Below the pieces are notes generated by a model, which was not told where the DNA came from, made no database searches, and saw nothing but the letters and a program-made list of their open reading frames with translations. DNA of 64,000 nucleotides from Paenibacillus brasilensis (GTDB lineage: Bacteria > Bacillota > Bacilli > Paenibacillales > Paenibacillaceae), in NCBI RefSeq assembly GCF_009363115.1, contig NZ_CP045298.1, positions 4,337,501 through 4,401,500 of the forward strand, written 5' to 3'. Made by a program: the position numbers and the translations under genes. Positions 8,949-16,989 of this stretch are shown here, piece after piece (positions within the stretch are counted from its first letter, which is position 1; each line of letters starts with the position of its first letter).

Positions 8949-10066
8949 ATGCCCGAAGCCCGGAATGAAATGGAGCATGACAAATTGAAGTTTGTAGATA
9001 CGCTGAGAGCGCTGGCTATTATTGGGGTTTTGCTGGTGCATGTCAGTCAGCATGTGGACGGAATCAACGGATGGATTCAAAAAGGCTTGAGTATGGGCGC
9101 CAAAGGAGTCGCTTTATTTTATATGGCAAGCGCTTTTACGCTATTCCTTCTCTGAGCAGACGCTCGGGGGACAGGACAGAAGGAATTTCGGCTTATCTGA
9201 TACGTCGTTTTTTTCGAATTGCTCCTTTATATTACGTAATGCTCGGGATCTATTTAATTGTGAACGGGACAGGTCCCCGATTTTGGCTTGGAGATCAGGA
9301 GAGGGTCACGGTCGCCAATATTGTAGCCCATGTCCTGTTTTTGAATGGCCTCAATCCGTACTGGATCAATAGCATTATCGGGGTGGAATGGTCCATAGCG
9401 GTGGAATGTATGTTTTATCTGTTTGTCCCCTTATTATTTAAACTAATCCGGTCAGTTCGTCATGCTGCCTGGTTTGTCATGATTATGCTTGTGCTAAGCT
9501 TCGGGCTGAATACGTGGTTTGCCCAACATCCATGGATTAGTGATCATTCCTTATGGGGGCATTATCTGTATTTATGGTTTCCCAATCAATTGCCTGTCTT
9601 TGGGCTGGGTATATTGTTGTTTTTTATTTGGAAGAACGAGCGGCATTGGAAAAGCATAGACCGGGTCAGTTGGGGCTTGCTGCTTGTATCTGTGCTATTT
9701 GCGTTTTTTGCAGGTATGACGGATTACCTTATAGGCGCTGGATTGCTGCTGGGGGCATATGCTTTGTATCATTGGCAGCCGATGTGGTTGCTAAATCGGG
9801 TATGGTCATGGATTGGCCGCCTCAGCTACAGTATGTATTTGACGCATATGCTGGTTCTGGGGCTGATCAGTCAAGTTAAATTCCCCTTTGCCCCGACGAT
9901 CAACCTCATTATGATGTTTATGATAACGCTGCTGCTCACCACTGGACTATCCTGGCTCACTTATACGTGGATTGAACAGCCTGGTATCCGGTGGGGGAAA
10001 AGGCTCATATCGCGGATGAGGCCTACACGTGGACAGGGAGAATCGGTCAAGGGAAGCGTTGCTTAA
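8949..10066 (+). pseudogene. Acyltransferase family 3 (OafA/YrhL-like), frameshifted
   Basis: A membrane O-acyltransferase of the acyltransferase-3 family, normally about 370 residues with roughly ten TM helices and an N-terminal catalytic His. Frame one (from ATG 8949) reads through LKFVDTLRALAIIGVLLVH to MASAFTLFLL and stops at 9153-9155. The rest (LSRRSGDRTEG, LIRRFFRIAPLYY) continues in the -1 frame to 10066. Adding one T in the TTCCTTCTCTG tract at about 9146-9152 restores the family-typical TLFLSLSRRSG join. No slippery heptamer is present, so a real disruption or a sequence error is more likely than programmed frameshifting. Confidence 0.8.
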
Positions 10067-10108
10067 CCCTTACTCGAATCTTACATCTGATAACATTACG
10101 TTGAAGTG

Positions 10109-10150
10109 CTTGAAAAAATCTATGGAATCCTTGAAAAGACCTCTTGAAAA
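10109..10150 (+). repeat. Three CTTGAAAA direct repeats upstream of the agr-like locus
   Basis: CTTGAAAA occurs at 10109-10116, 10130-10137 and 10143-10150, with start spacings of 21 and 13 bp. The third copy overlaps the predicted -35 box. Spacing of about two helical turns between copies one and two would suit a direct-repeat-binding activator, but no regulator is known. Confidence 0.4.
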
Positions 10151-10172
10151 GTAACTTCCGGCCCTTTATATT
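10144..10172 (+). promoter_or_regulatory. Probable sigma-A promoter of the agr-like operon
   Basis: TTGAAA (10144-10149) and TATATT (10167-10172) are separated by 17 bp, about 65 bp upstream of the first start codon. Confidence 0.55.
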
Positions 10173-10237
10173 CGATGTACAGCCAGGTTTTTAAATATAC
10201 TGATGAGGTTTGTTGGAATTGTAAAGGAGATGCGTGC

Positions 10238-10870
10238 ATGCTTGTGAAGCCGATCGGCTTTTTGCTTTTTTCAACGCTTGAGGGAGTGGCTGTTTTTGCA
10301 CTGATTCTTAGTGTTTTTAAAATCAAAATGATTCCTTATCTATGGCAGGCCATTTTTGTAAATCTGATTATGAACCTGCAAAGCTATTTGCTCCGAGAAG
10401 AGTGGTCCCTCTCGTATTTGGTGCCTGTCATCAATATGCTGCTCTTTATTTTCTTACTTGCTACCATAGTGAAAATCCCGATTGTGTGGTCAGGCATTAT
10501 GACTGTAACAGGTTATTTTGCGTATGCCGTTATTCAGTCGTTGCTCCTAAAAATGCTGTTCGGCAATTTGCCAGTTTCTGAGCTGCATGATGGGTCCTTG
10601 AAGGGTTATTTGCTGCAATCAATAAGCGCAGCCACAGGGCTGCTCATCTCATTTATGATGTATCGAAAGGGGATAGGCTTCTCTCCTAATTTCAAAAAGC
10701 TTAAATTCAAAGAGGAGTATGGCATTGTCATCACGCTGATTATCCTGTCGCTCATTTCAACTTCCATTGTGCTGTATTATAACGAAATATGGTTAAATAT
10801 GATGTTTTTTGCGCTGGTTTCCGGTTTTTTCATCTATTATGCGCTCGGAAAGGAATACCGGGATGATTGA
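10238..10870 (+). CDS. AgrC-like polytopic membrane protein without a kinase
   Basis: A 210-residue protein with six to seven hydrophobic helices and short loops. The size and topology are those of the N-terminal peptide-sensing half of AgrC-type histidine kinases. The protein ends at LGKEYRDD right after the last helix, so H-box and ATPase regions are absent. GGAG at 10226-10229 favours ATG 10238 over an in-frame ATG at 10175. It overlaps agrB by 8 nt and is followed by an AgrD-like peptide gene, so it belongs to the quorum locus. It could be a receptor that signals through another protein, an export or immunity factor, or a relic. I do not recognise a specific family. Confidence 0.65.
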   Translation: MLVKPIGFLLFSTLEGVAVFALILSVFKIKMIPYLWQAIFVNLIMNLQSYLLREEWSLSYLVPVINMLLFIFLLATIVKIPIVWSGIMTVTGYFAYAVIQSLLLKMLFGNLPVSELHDGSLKGYLLQSISAATGLLISFMMYRKGIGFSPNFKKLKFKEEYGIVITLIILSLISTSIVLYYNEIWLNMMFFALVSGFFIYYALGKEYRDD

Positions 10871-11378
10871 AATAATGGCTTCCAGGCTTGCCCACCAGAT
10901 CAAGCGTACGGTGCCGGATCATCCCGCCTCCGTTCCGGTGCTTCAATATGCGCTTGCCCTCATTCTGAATGCATCCATGATCGTAGTGCTGACACTATTG
11001 GCCTCATTTTTCACTGGACGGACGGCAGCAGCTGCAACGATCCTTATCGCCTTTGCTCTATTGCGCCAAATATCAGGAGGCATACATTTGAAAACAGGAA
11101 TGGCATGTGTGCTGGTGACCTCGGTCGCTTTTACATCTATATCCTGCATCTCTTTAGACAGTTGGTGGACAAACCTGTTTACCGGAATGGCTCTAATGCT
11201 TGTTTTATGCTTTGCCCCATCCAGGATTGAAAAGCAGTCGCGCATTCCAGCTCGTTTTTACCCTCTCCTGCGACTGTTATCCTCCATACTTGTGTGTACT
11301 AATTTTGTAATCGGTTCTTCTGTAGTGGCTGTAGCTTTTTTCGTCCAGAGCCTGACATTGATTCGGGGAAGGAGGTGA
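10863..11378 (+). CDS. agrB: AgrB-like autoinducer peptide-processing protease
   Basis: A 171-residue integral membrane cysteine endopeptidase that removes the C-terminal tail of an AgrD propeptide and cyclises it. The catalytic pair is visible as His75 and Cys82 in RQISGGIHLKTGMAC, with the conserved Arg68 and GG before the His and the usual seven-residue His-Cys spacing. Several TM helices and the cytoplasmic SRIEKQSR segment match the family. ATG 10863 overlaps the upstream stop; ATG 10875 is a possible alternative. The peptide gene starts 6 bp downstream. Confidence 0.88.
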   Translation: MIEIMASRLAHQIKRTVPDHPASVPVLQYALALILNASMIVVLTLLASFFTGRTAAAATILIAFALLRQISGGIHLKTGMACVLVTSVAFTSISCISLDSWWTNLFTGMALMLVLCFAPSRIEKQSRIPARFYPLLRLLSSILVCTNFVIGSSVVAVAFFVQSLTLIRGRR

Positions 11379-11384
11379 AGAGGA

Positions 11385-11507
11385 ATGGTGAGAAAAATAG
11401 TATATGGTATAGCGACATCGCTGTCTATGTTTGCAGCATTTGCTGTATCGGTAGCGAGCTATGTGTATGTTTATCAAGGCGATATCCCAGAAGAGCTGCT
11501 TAAATGA
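11385..11507 (+). CDS. agrD: AgrD-like cyclic lactone autoinducer precursor
   Basis: A 40-residue peptide with a basic start (MVRKIVYG), a hydrophobic amphipathic leader, a core near SYVYVY (residues 25-30) and an acidic tail DIPEELLK that matches the AgrD recognition tail. AAGGAGG lies 9 nt upstream of the ATG, and it directly follows agrB. It contains no cysteine at all, so the ring would have to be a lactone through Ser25 rather than a thiolactone. Identification as the AgrB substrate is strong from context; the ring residue is inference. Confidence 0.82.
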   Translation: MVRKIVYGIATSLSMFAAFAVSVASYVYVYQGDIPEELLK

Positions 11508-11538
11508 GCAAATCCTAGAATAGAAAAAATGATACATA

Positions 11539-11564
11539 AAGCTGCTATGAGGCAGCTTCTTTTT
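11539..11564 (+). terminator. Intrinsic terminator of the agr-like operon
   Basis: AAGCTGC (11539-11545) pairs with GCAGCTT (11552-11558), followed by CTTTTT. Confidence 0.88.
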
Positions 11565-11568
11565 ATGC

Positions 11569-11711
11569 AAAAAAAATCAGGCGCTCCATGAAAGAAGCGC
11601 CCGAATGGGAGAGGAGAAACCGGACGAAGAGCTTATGGGGAAACGTAAGTCTTCTCCGCGGTTGTCTACGACATTGGTTGAATGCCGATATCCTAAGGAT
11701 GCCCAGGGAAG
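11569..11711 (-). ncRNA. Candidate small RNA convergent with the agr-like locus
   Basis: This fills most of the 317-bp gap between agrD and rsmD. On the minus strand a good promoter (11746-11717) is followed by about 140 nt without a convincing ORF. An intrinsic terminator then ends it: stem GGCGCT/AGCGCC between 11601 and 11580, UGA, then eight U (11576-11569). The RNA would carry C/U-rich stretches, including CTCCTCTCCC near 11613-11622, complementary to Shine-Dalgarno sequences, and a short ATCCT/AGGAT hairpin near the 5' end. No known RNA family was recognised. Confidence 0.5.
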
Positions 11712-11716
11712 GATTT

Positions 11717-11746
11717 TTTATACCTGCACAATCCTACGTTTTTCAA
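11717..11746 (-). promoter_or_regulatory. Minus-strand sigma-A-like promoter for the candidate sRNA
   Basis: Read on the minus strand: TTGAAA (11746-11741), an 18-bp spacer, TATAAA (11722-11717). No minus-strand protein gene lies downstream, only the predicted terminator. Confidence 0.5.
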
Positions 11747-11824
11747 ACGGCGGTGCATGTGGTACGATAACGTCATAATCTTTATATGGTTATGAACACA
11801 TATAGAAAATAGGTGAGTTTCAGC

Positions 11825-12466
11825 GTGAGAGTGGTATCGGGTAGTGCCAAAGGAAGGCCGTTAAAGGCAGTTCCCGGCACAGGGACGCGACCGACCACGG
11901 ATAAGGTCAAGGAAGCGCTATTTAGCATGATAGGTCCTTATTTTGATGGGGGAGTCGCGCTTGATCTGTTCGCTGGTAGTGGTGGCCTGGGCATAGAGGC
12001 GCTTAGCCGGGGGATGGACAAGGCGGTTTTTATTGATATGGAATCGAAAAGCATTGAAGTCATTAAAGAAAATTTACGAAAAACCGGATTGGAAGAACAG
12101 GCTGAAGTGTTCCGTAATGATGCCGGAAGAGCGCTCAAGGCGCTCGCAAAACGTGGAGCCCTTTTTGATGCTGTTTTTCTGGACCCGCCCTATCGTCTCA
12201 AACACGGAGATGAATTAATGAGCCGTATGGCTGAATTGGACTTGCTTCGTTCAGAGGCAATTATTGTGCTTGAGTATGAGTCTGGACATGAATACCCGGA
12301 AAGCTTCGGGCCGTTCGAACAGGTCAAAAAGGCAGTCTATGGTGAAACGGCGTTATCTATTTATAAATATGCAGCCGATGCTTTGTCGGACGCCGAAGAG
12401 CATACAGAAGCCGGAGTCACTAAATCCGGCATCACCGAATCAGGCGGGGAGGACCATCATGATTGA
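11825..12466 (+). CDS. rsmD: 16S rRNA (guanine966-N2)-methyltransferase RsmD
   Basis: A 213-residue Rossmann methyltransferase that methylates G966 of 16S rRNA using SAM. Visible are the N-terminal MRVVSGSAKGRPLKAVPG, the SAM-binding LDLFAGSGGLGIEAL and the catalytic DPPY motif. The C-terminal tail (SDAEEHTEAGVTKSGITESG) extends beyond the usual family length and is low-complexity. GTG 11825 is preferred over GTG 11813, which lies inside the AGGTGAG ribosome binding site. It overlaps coaD by 8 nt, as in B. subtilis ylbH-coaD. Confidence 0.92.
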   Translation: MRVVSGSAKGRPLKAVPGTGTRPTTDKVKEALFSMIGPYFDGGVALDLFAGSGGLGIEALSRGMDKAVFIDMESKSIEVIKENLRKTGLEEQAEVFRNDAGRALKALAKRGALFDAVFLDPPYRLKHGDELMSRMAELDLLRSEAIIVLEYESGHEYPESFGPFEQVKKAVYGETALSIYKYAADALSDAEEHTEAGVTKSGITESGGEDHHD

Positions 12467-12980
12467 GCACAAACCACGTATTGCCGTATACCCGGGAACC
12501 TTTGATCCCGTGACGATGGGGCATCAGGATATCATTCAAAGAGCAGCCAGACAGTTTGATTTACTAATTGTCGCGGTTCTTAACAATATTAGTAAAAATC
12601 CGTTGTTCTCTCTGGAGGAGCGAATGGAGCTATTGCGGACTGTAACCCGTGATATTCCAAATATTGAGGTGGACAGCTTCCGTGATCTGACAGCCAATTA
12701 TGTACGTCAAAAAGGGGCTCAGGTTATTGTTAGAGGAATACGGTCGGTGACCGATTTCGAATACGAGCTGCAATTGGCTTCTACGAATCATAAGCTGAAC
12801 CCGGATGCGGAAACGATCTTTATGATGACGAATCCAGCCTATTCATATCTGAGTTCCAGTATGGTAAAGGAAATTGCCCATTTTGACGGCAAGGTCGTAG
12901 ATTTGGTAGCTCCTGAGGTCGAGGACGCGCTGCGTTCCAAGGTCAACGCGATGCGTGGCGGCTCAACCATAAAGTCATAA
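12459..12980 (+). CDS. coaD: Phosphopantetheine adenylyltransferase
   Basis: A 173-residue nucleotidyltransferase that makes dephospho-CoA from 4'-phosphopantetheine and ATP, the penultimate step of CoA synthesis. The nucleotide-binding PGTFDPVTMGH motif is near residue 12, RGIRSVTDFEYE is central, and YLSSSMVKEIA is the ISSTxxR/K-like motif. ATG 12459 overlaps the rsmD stop, with GGGGAGG upstream. The last 38 nt overlap the convergent ylbJ reading frame. Confidence 0.96.
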   Translation: MIEHKPRIAVYPGTFDPVTMGHQDIIQRAARQFDLLIVAVLNNISKNPLFSLEERMELLRTVTRDIPNIEVDSFRDLTANYVRQKGAQVIVRGIRSVTDFEYELQLASTNHKLNPDAETIFMMTNPAYSYLSSSMVKEIAHFDGKVVDLVAPEVEDALRSKVNAMRGGSTIKS

Positions 12981-14238
12981 AGGAAATGACCAGTAATATA
13001 AGCACAATCGTAATCAAGAGAGTGGCGGACAGCAGGGTGAGTTGCCAGGGATACATGGATGCACCTTCCAATTGTGTCAGAAGATTAGTGGCTTCCGTCA
13101 TGACGGTTTGTGTGGCCCTGTCATATCCGCTTTCTGCAAAGGAAGAAGCCGAACTGCCGCTGATGTAAGCTGGAATTGTATTGTTGGAGATGCGAGTAAG
13201 AGGTGTCCATGCCACCAGTGTAAGCCCAAAGGCGATAAGCCCATGAAGCACTCGCGACAAGGTGAATGTGATGCCTTTGTCGGATGGTCTGGTGACTGCG
13301 GTAATTTGAAGCCAGCCGCATAGGCCGCCCCAACCCAGTACGGCGCTGATTAGTGCCGCTTGGGTGCGGAGATCATAAGGCAAACGGCTGATTTCATAGG
13401 AACCCAGATGAATCTCCATCCAGGCAGGCCATATGAAAGAAAGCGTTCCTTGGCCTGTATATATGGATATTAGTCGAATCAGTACGGAAAAGAAAATAAT
13501 AAATCCACCTGTCACCATAAGCGTCTGTACAGCATGAGATACGGTTTCGCCCAGCAGCTTTCCGAAGCTGCGGCCGTCCCGTTCTCTGGCGGATTGCGCA
13601 GCATTCCATGCGGAGCGGATCAAGGTGGTGGAAGTACGGGAAACAGAAGTGGGCCGTAGGGCAGCTGGCGTTTCCCGTTTTTGCAATTCCTTTGAGGTTG
13701 CAGGCAGTCTGGCTGTAATCCAGCCTGCCAGTAATCCAGAGATCCAGTGAACAGCAAGTAACATTCCGCCTACAGTCGCATTGTGCAGCAATCCTGTTCC
13801 GATGACGAGCAGGATGGTGATCGGATTGCAGAAATGGGCGATGGCGGTCAGTCGGCTGAGCTGAGGCTCGGTCATATCCTCCTGCTGTGCCCATTGACGC
13901 ACTGCCTCCACAGCCGCAGGGAATCCGGCGGTCAGGCCAAGGGCCAGCACCCAGCCGCTTCGTCCGGGCAGTCGAAACCAGAAGCGCATGAACGGCTCCA
14001 GCAGGACACCCAGTCCATGGACCAGGCCGAAGGCGATGAGCATTTCGGATAACATCAAAAAAGGGAGCATAGCCGGGAAAATAATACTCCACCACAGTTT
14101 AAGCCCTTGAGCAGAGGCTTTGAACACCTCTTCTGGAGAGGTGACAACAGCCAATACAAGCAGGATGGCTCCGAAGCCAAGTAGCAGGGTTGTCCAGTAA
14201 GGCGTGGTATGGGCTTCCTTTTGTGTCAAAGGGTTCAC
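12943..14238 (-). CDS. ylbJ: Sporulation integral membrane protein YlbJ
   Basis: A 431-residue membrane protein of the nucleoside-recognition (Gate) domain family. In B. subtilis YlbJ is a sigma-E-dependent gene needed for spore cortex formation. Eight or more hydrophobic helices are visible, with the conserved FPAMLPFLMLSEML and GLTAGFPAAVEAV segments. The GTG at 14238 sits inside GAGAGGTG, so initiation at TTG 14229 is also plausible. The gene runs opposite to coaD and ylbL and overlaps the coaD end. Confidence 0.88.
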   Translation of the reverse strand: MNPLTQKEAHTTPYWTTLLLGFGAILLVLAVVTSPEEVFKASAQGLKLWWSIIFPAMLPFLMLSEMLIAFGLVHGLGVLLEPFMRFWFRLPGRSGWVLALGLTAGFPAAVEAVRQWAQQEDMTEPQLSRLTAIAHFCNPITILLVIGTGLLHNATVGGMLLAVHWISGLLAGWITARLPATSKELQKRETPAALRPTSVSRTSTTLIRSAWNAAQSARERDGRSFGKLLGETVSHAVQTLMVTGGFIIFFSVLIRLISIYTGQGTLSFIWPAWMEIHLGSYEISRLPYDLRTQAALISAVLGWGGLCGWLQITAVTRPSDKGITFTLSRVLHGLIAFGLTLVAWTPLTRISNNTIPAYISGSSASSFAESGYDRATQTVMTEATNLLTQLEGASMYPWQLTLLSATLLITIVLILLVISFMTLWLSRHASR

Positions 14239-14448
14239 CTCTCATCCATATACTAAGGAAGGTCGAATGCTTCGGCAGCGATCTATTTACGATGTTGTCG
14301 GTATGGGTTGTTCATATACGTTGTTCATATAAGTTGTCTTGTCGTAAACAATGTATGCTTATTCGAAAGGCTTGAGAACAAGCAGGTGCGCAGGATTGAT
14401 TGGCGGAGGTTAGGAAGTTAGGAAGTCGGGCTGAAAGGGGGAGAAGCG

Positions 14449-15480
14449 ATGAAGCAAATCAGCCGCAAAAGTGCTCTTTTTTCAATCGGTTATGTTTTGA
14501 TGCTGACCGCAATGGTCTATGTGCTGGTCTATATGCCAACCCCTTATCTGATCTATGGACCAGGTGGGGCCAACGAGATCAAACCGATGGTTACAGTCCG
14601 GGAAGGTGATCGCAACGAACGTGGCACCTTTATGATGACGACAGTATCGGCACGTTATGCCAATCTTGTCATGCTGGGCATGTCCAAGCTGGATAGCAAT
14701 TCGGAGATTCAGCGCAAGGAGGATCGCCTGCACGGAAGAAGTGAGGACGAATATACAGCAGAGCAGGTATGGTATATGGGGGATTCCCAGTCCTCCGCCA
14801 TGGAGGCTGCCTACAGCCGCGCCCGTATTCCGTATCGGATTGTGCCGGATTATGTGTATGTGTTTAAGGTGCCCCGATCAAACAGCGTATTTGAACCTGG
14901 AGATGAAATATTGGAGCTGAACGGCACGAGGGTAACGAATAATCGCTCCATTCGGATTGCCTTGGAAAATGAGAAAGCGGGGACCAAAGTACAGGTAAAG
15001 CTCAAGCGCAATGGCACCTTGCTGACGGTGCAGGCTCCGTTAACGACCATCAAGGACAGCGAGACGGGCAAACAACGTCCCGGCTTTGGCGTCAGCATTG
15101 CCACGGTGCAAAAGGTAGAGCCGAAGGATGGACGTAAAACGATTCATTTTACATCCACAGACGTTGGTGGCCCTTCGGCAGGTTTAATGTTTACGATGGA
15201 AATTTATAACCAGTTGACACCCGGTGATTTGAGTAAGGGATATCGTGTAGCCGGTACGGGCACTATTGATAAAGACGGCCAGGTGGGAGCGATCGGGGGT
15301 GCAAAGTATAAAATTATCGCCGCTGACCGTCAGGGGGCAGAATTGTTTTTTGTCCCGACGGATAATTATAAAGAAGCCAAGGCCAAAGCTGAGCAAATTG
15401 GAACGCGCATGAAGCTCGTTCCGGTGCGTACGCTTGACGATGCGCTGAATTATATGGAAAAGCTGCCCATCAAACCATAA
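14449..15480 (+). CDS. ylbL: SepM-type PDZ-Lon serine protease YlbL
   Basis: A 343-residue membrane-anchored protease: a TM helix at about 12-30, a PDZ domain at about 125-200 and a Lon-type proteolytic domain from about 205. The catalytic dyad is visible as Ser243 in GGPSAGLMF and Lys286 in IGGAKYKI. Family members cleave signal peptides or regulators at the outer membrane face (SepM processes competence pheromone). GGGGGAG precedes the ATG. It is convergent with tmcAL, overlapping by 11 nt. Confidence 0.9.
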   Translation: MKQISRKSALFSIGYVLMLTAMVYVLVYMPTPYLIYGPGGANEIKPMVTVREGDRNERGTFMMTTVSARYANLVMLGMSKLDSNSEIQRKEDRLHGRSEDEYTAEQVWYMGDSQSSAMEAAYSRARIPYRIVPDYVYVFKVPRSNSVFEPGDEILELNGTRVTNNRSIRIALENEKAGTKVQVKLKRNGTLLTVQAPLTTIKDSETGKQRPGFGVSIATVQKVEPKDGRKTIHFTSTDVGGPSAGLMFTMEIYNQLTPGDLSKGYRVAGTGTIDKDGQVGAIGGAKYKIIAADRQGAELFFVPTDNYKEAKAKAEQIGTRMKLVPVRTLDDALNYMEKLPIKP

Positions 15481-16705
15481 TGGGCGGTCGCAAGTAGTCG
15501 GCATACATATCGCGGATGGCGGGACGCGGCATCCCGGTTGCATGTATGGCGGCAGCGGCCGTATCCCAGTCCAGATGGGGATGTGATCCGGCGGATGGCT
15601 TGACCCATACAGGAAGGGTTGCTGTCTGCTTCATCCGTGCCAGCAACTCGCGTCCAGCCGTATTAAAGCCGAGCACACGGATATAACCGGGACCTTTCGC
15701 CAGCTCAGTGGGAGTCATATTGGCTTTGCCATGATTCAGCAAAATATGTGCAAGCATGCGCTGAAGCTTCGTATGAGTATACCGCCTTGTCTTGACGGCA
15801 GCGAGTAATGCCTCTACCGAGGGCTGGGCCAGCGTGTACAGCGATTGCCGCAGACGATACTCCAGCCCTTCGGTGACCTCATGCAGCTCCGCCAGCTGCT
15901 GCGGGCTGCGCGTGATCAGGGCGTTCAGCAGGGGCTGGCTGAACGCTTCCCATTGCAGCGGCGCGCGTCTGGCTTGCCACTCGCGCCGCAAAATCTCCAG
16001 CGTTGCCGCAGGTACATACGGCGACGCAGCCTCCGGCCCGCCGTCCAGCAGCAGACGGCGGATGGCCGTGGCGCTGGCGATGGCTCCGTCCGCAGGCGCC
16101 TCGGCTTCGTGGTAGCCCGATCCCGTGCGGGCTATGGTGAAGGGCTTGATTGTGCTGCCCAGCCGTTCCAGCGCAATCAAGTAATGCAGCCCGAGCGTAT
16201 TGTTGGGCTGCTGCATAAGGGCGGCGAGCGCAGCACCGTTCGCCCCTTCGGTCACGAGCGCCGCTACGGCCCCTGCGTAGGCGGCAGGATAGCTCACGCC
16301 GCTGCGCAGGCGCTGTGCGATGCCGGCCTTAAGCTCGGCCGGCTCTGCCGCCAGCACGCGGGCCAGCGCGCGGAGCGGCGCAATGTCTCCGCTCTCGCTG
16401 CCGAAGCAGAGCGCGTCGACGACGCCCGTGGCGTGGAGCAGGGCGACCGCCCCGTGGGCAAACCATTCTGCGGGCTGGATGGCGTAAGCCACAGGCAGCT
16501 CTACAACGAGGTCTACGCCCATGGCGAGCGCCATTTCCGTGCGGGACCATTTGTCCGTAATCGCGGGTTCACCCCGCTGGAGGAAAGGGCCACTCATCAC
16601 AGCAACCGTGCGCTCTGCACCAGTGATGCGAAGAGACTCCTTCCAGTGATGAACATGTCCGTTATGCAGCGGATTATACTCTACAATAACTCCAAGTGTT
16701 TTCAA
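15470..16705 (-). CDS. tmcAL: tRNA(Met) cytidine acetate ligase TmcAL (YlbM)
   Basis: 411 residues. It activates acetate with ATP and acetylates the wobble cytidine of elongator tRNA-Met (ac4C34). The N-terminal nucleotidyltransferase motifs are clear: GVIVEYNPLHNGH and MSGPFLQRGEPA. The gene is visibly more GC-rich than its neighbours, especially 15,880-16,480, which creates a long spurious reading frame on the other strand. The start is TTG 16705, with AAAGGAG about 13 nt upstream, a longer spacer than usual. Divergent from ylbN, as in B. subtilis. Confidence 0.9.
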   Translation of the reverse strand: MKTLGVIVEYNPLHNGHVHHWKESLRITGAERTVAVMSGPFLQRGEPAITDKWSRTEMALAMGVDLVVELPVAYAIQPAEWFAHGAVALLHATGVVDALCFGSESGDIAPLRALARVLAAEPAELKAGIAQRLRSGVSYPAAYAGAVAALVTEGANGAALAALMQQPNNTLGLHYLIALERLGSTIKPFTIARTGSGYHEAEAPADGAIASATAIRRLLLDGGPEAASPYVPAATLEILRREWQARRAPLQWEAFSQPLLNALITRSPQQLAELHEVTEGLEYRLRQSLYTLAQPSVEALLAAVKTRRYTHTKLQRMLAHILLNHGKANMTPTELAKGPGYIRVLGFNTAGRELLARMKQTATLPVWVKPSAGSHPHLDWDTAAAAIHATGMPRPAIRDMYADYLRPPIMV

Positions 16706-16932
16706 GATGGATGTCAGCTCCTTTCTTTAATAGCTGTTCCAGTAACTATTCTGAACAAGGCCATTGAGACCTGGATCAAAAACCTTTATACTCGCATTAT
16801 TGTACACGAAGAGTGGCGGGGGTACGAATGCTCAAAGGTACATGATCCGTACAACGTATTTTCGCTTTCGCAAAAAACGTGCTGTACCCATGGAAAACCA
16901 ATGGGTTTGTATGTGGTGTAAAGTGAAAGGTG

Positions 16933-16962
16933 TTGACAAACGACTCGATCAGTCGGTATAAT
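16933..16962 (+). promoter_or_regulatory. Sigma-A promoter of ylbN-rpmF
   Basis: A perfect TTGACA (16933-16938) and a perfect TATAAT (16957-16962), with an 18-bp spacer, 27 bp before the ylbN start. Confidence 0.85.
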
Positions 16963-16989
16963 AATTTTTGTTTGTTTGGAGTGATAGCG

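Noticed and set aside
9130..9160. Programmed -1 frameshift in the acyltransferase gene
   Set aside because: No X-XXY-YYZ heptamer, no upstream Shine-Dalgarno-like stimulator and no clear downstream pseudoknot; a one-base loss is simpler.
11588..11770. 60-codon plus-strand ORF downstream of agrD
   Set aside because: No ribosome binding site, its start lies in a terminator hairpin, unusual composition, and it is antisense to the better-supported sRNA candidate.
15845..16921. Long plus-strand ORF (358 codons) across tmcAL
   Set aside because: It is a by-product of the GC-rich tmcAL coding strand; the protein is Arg/Gly-rich and lacks motifs.
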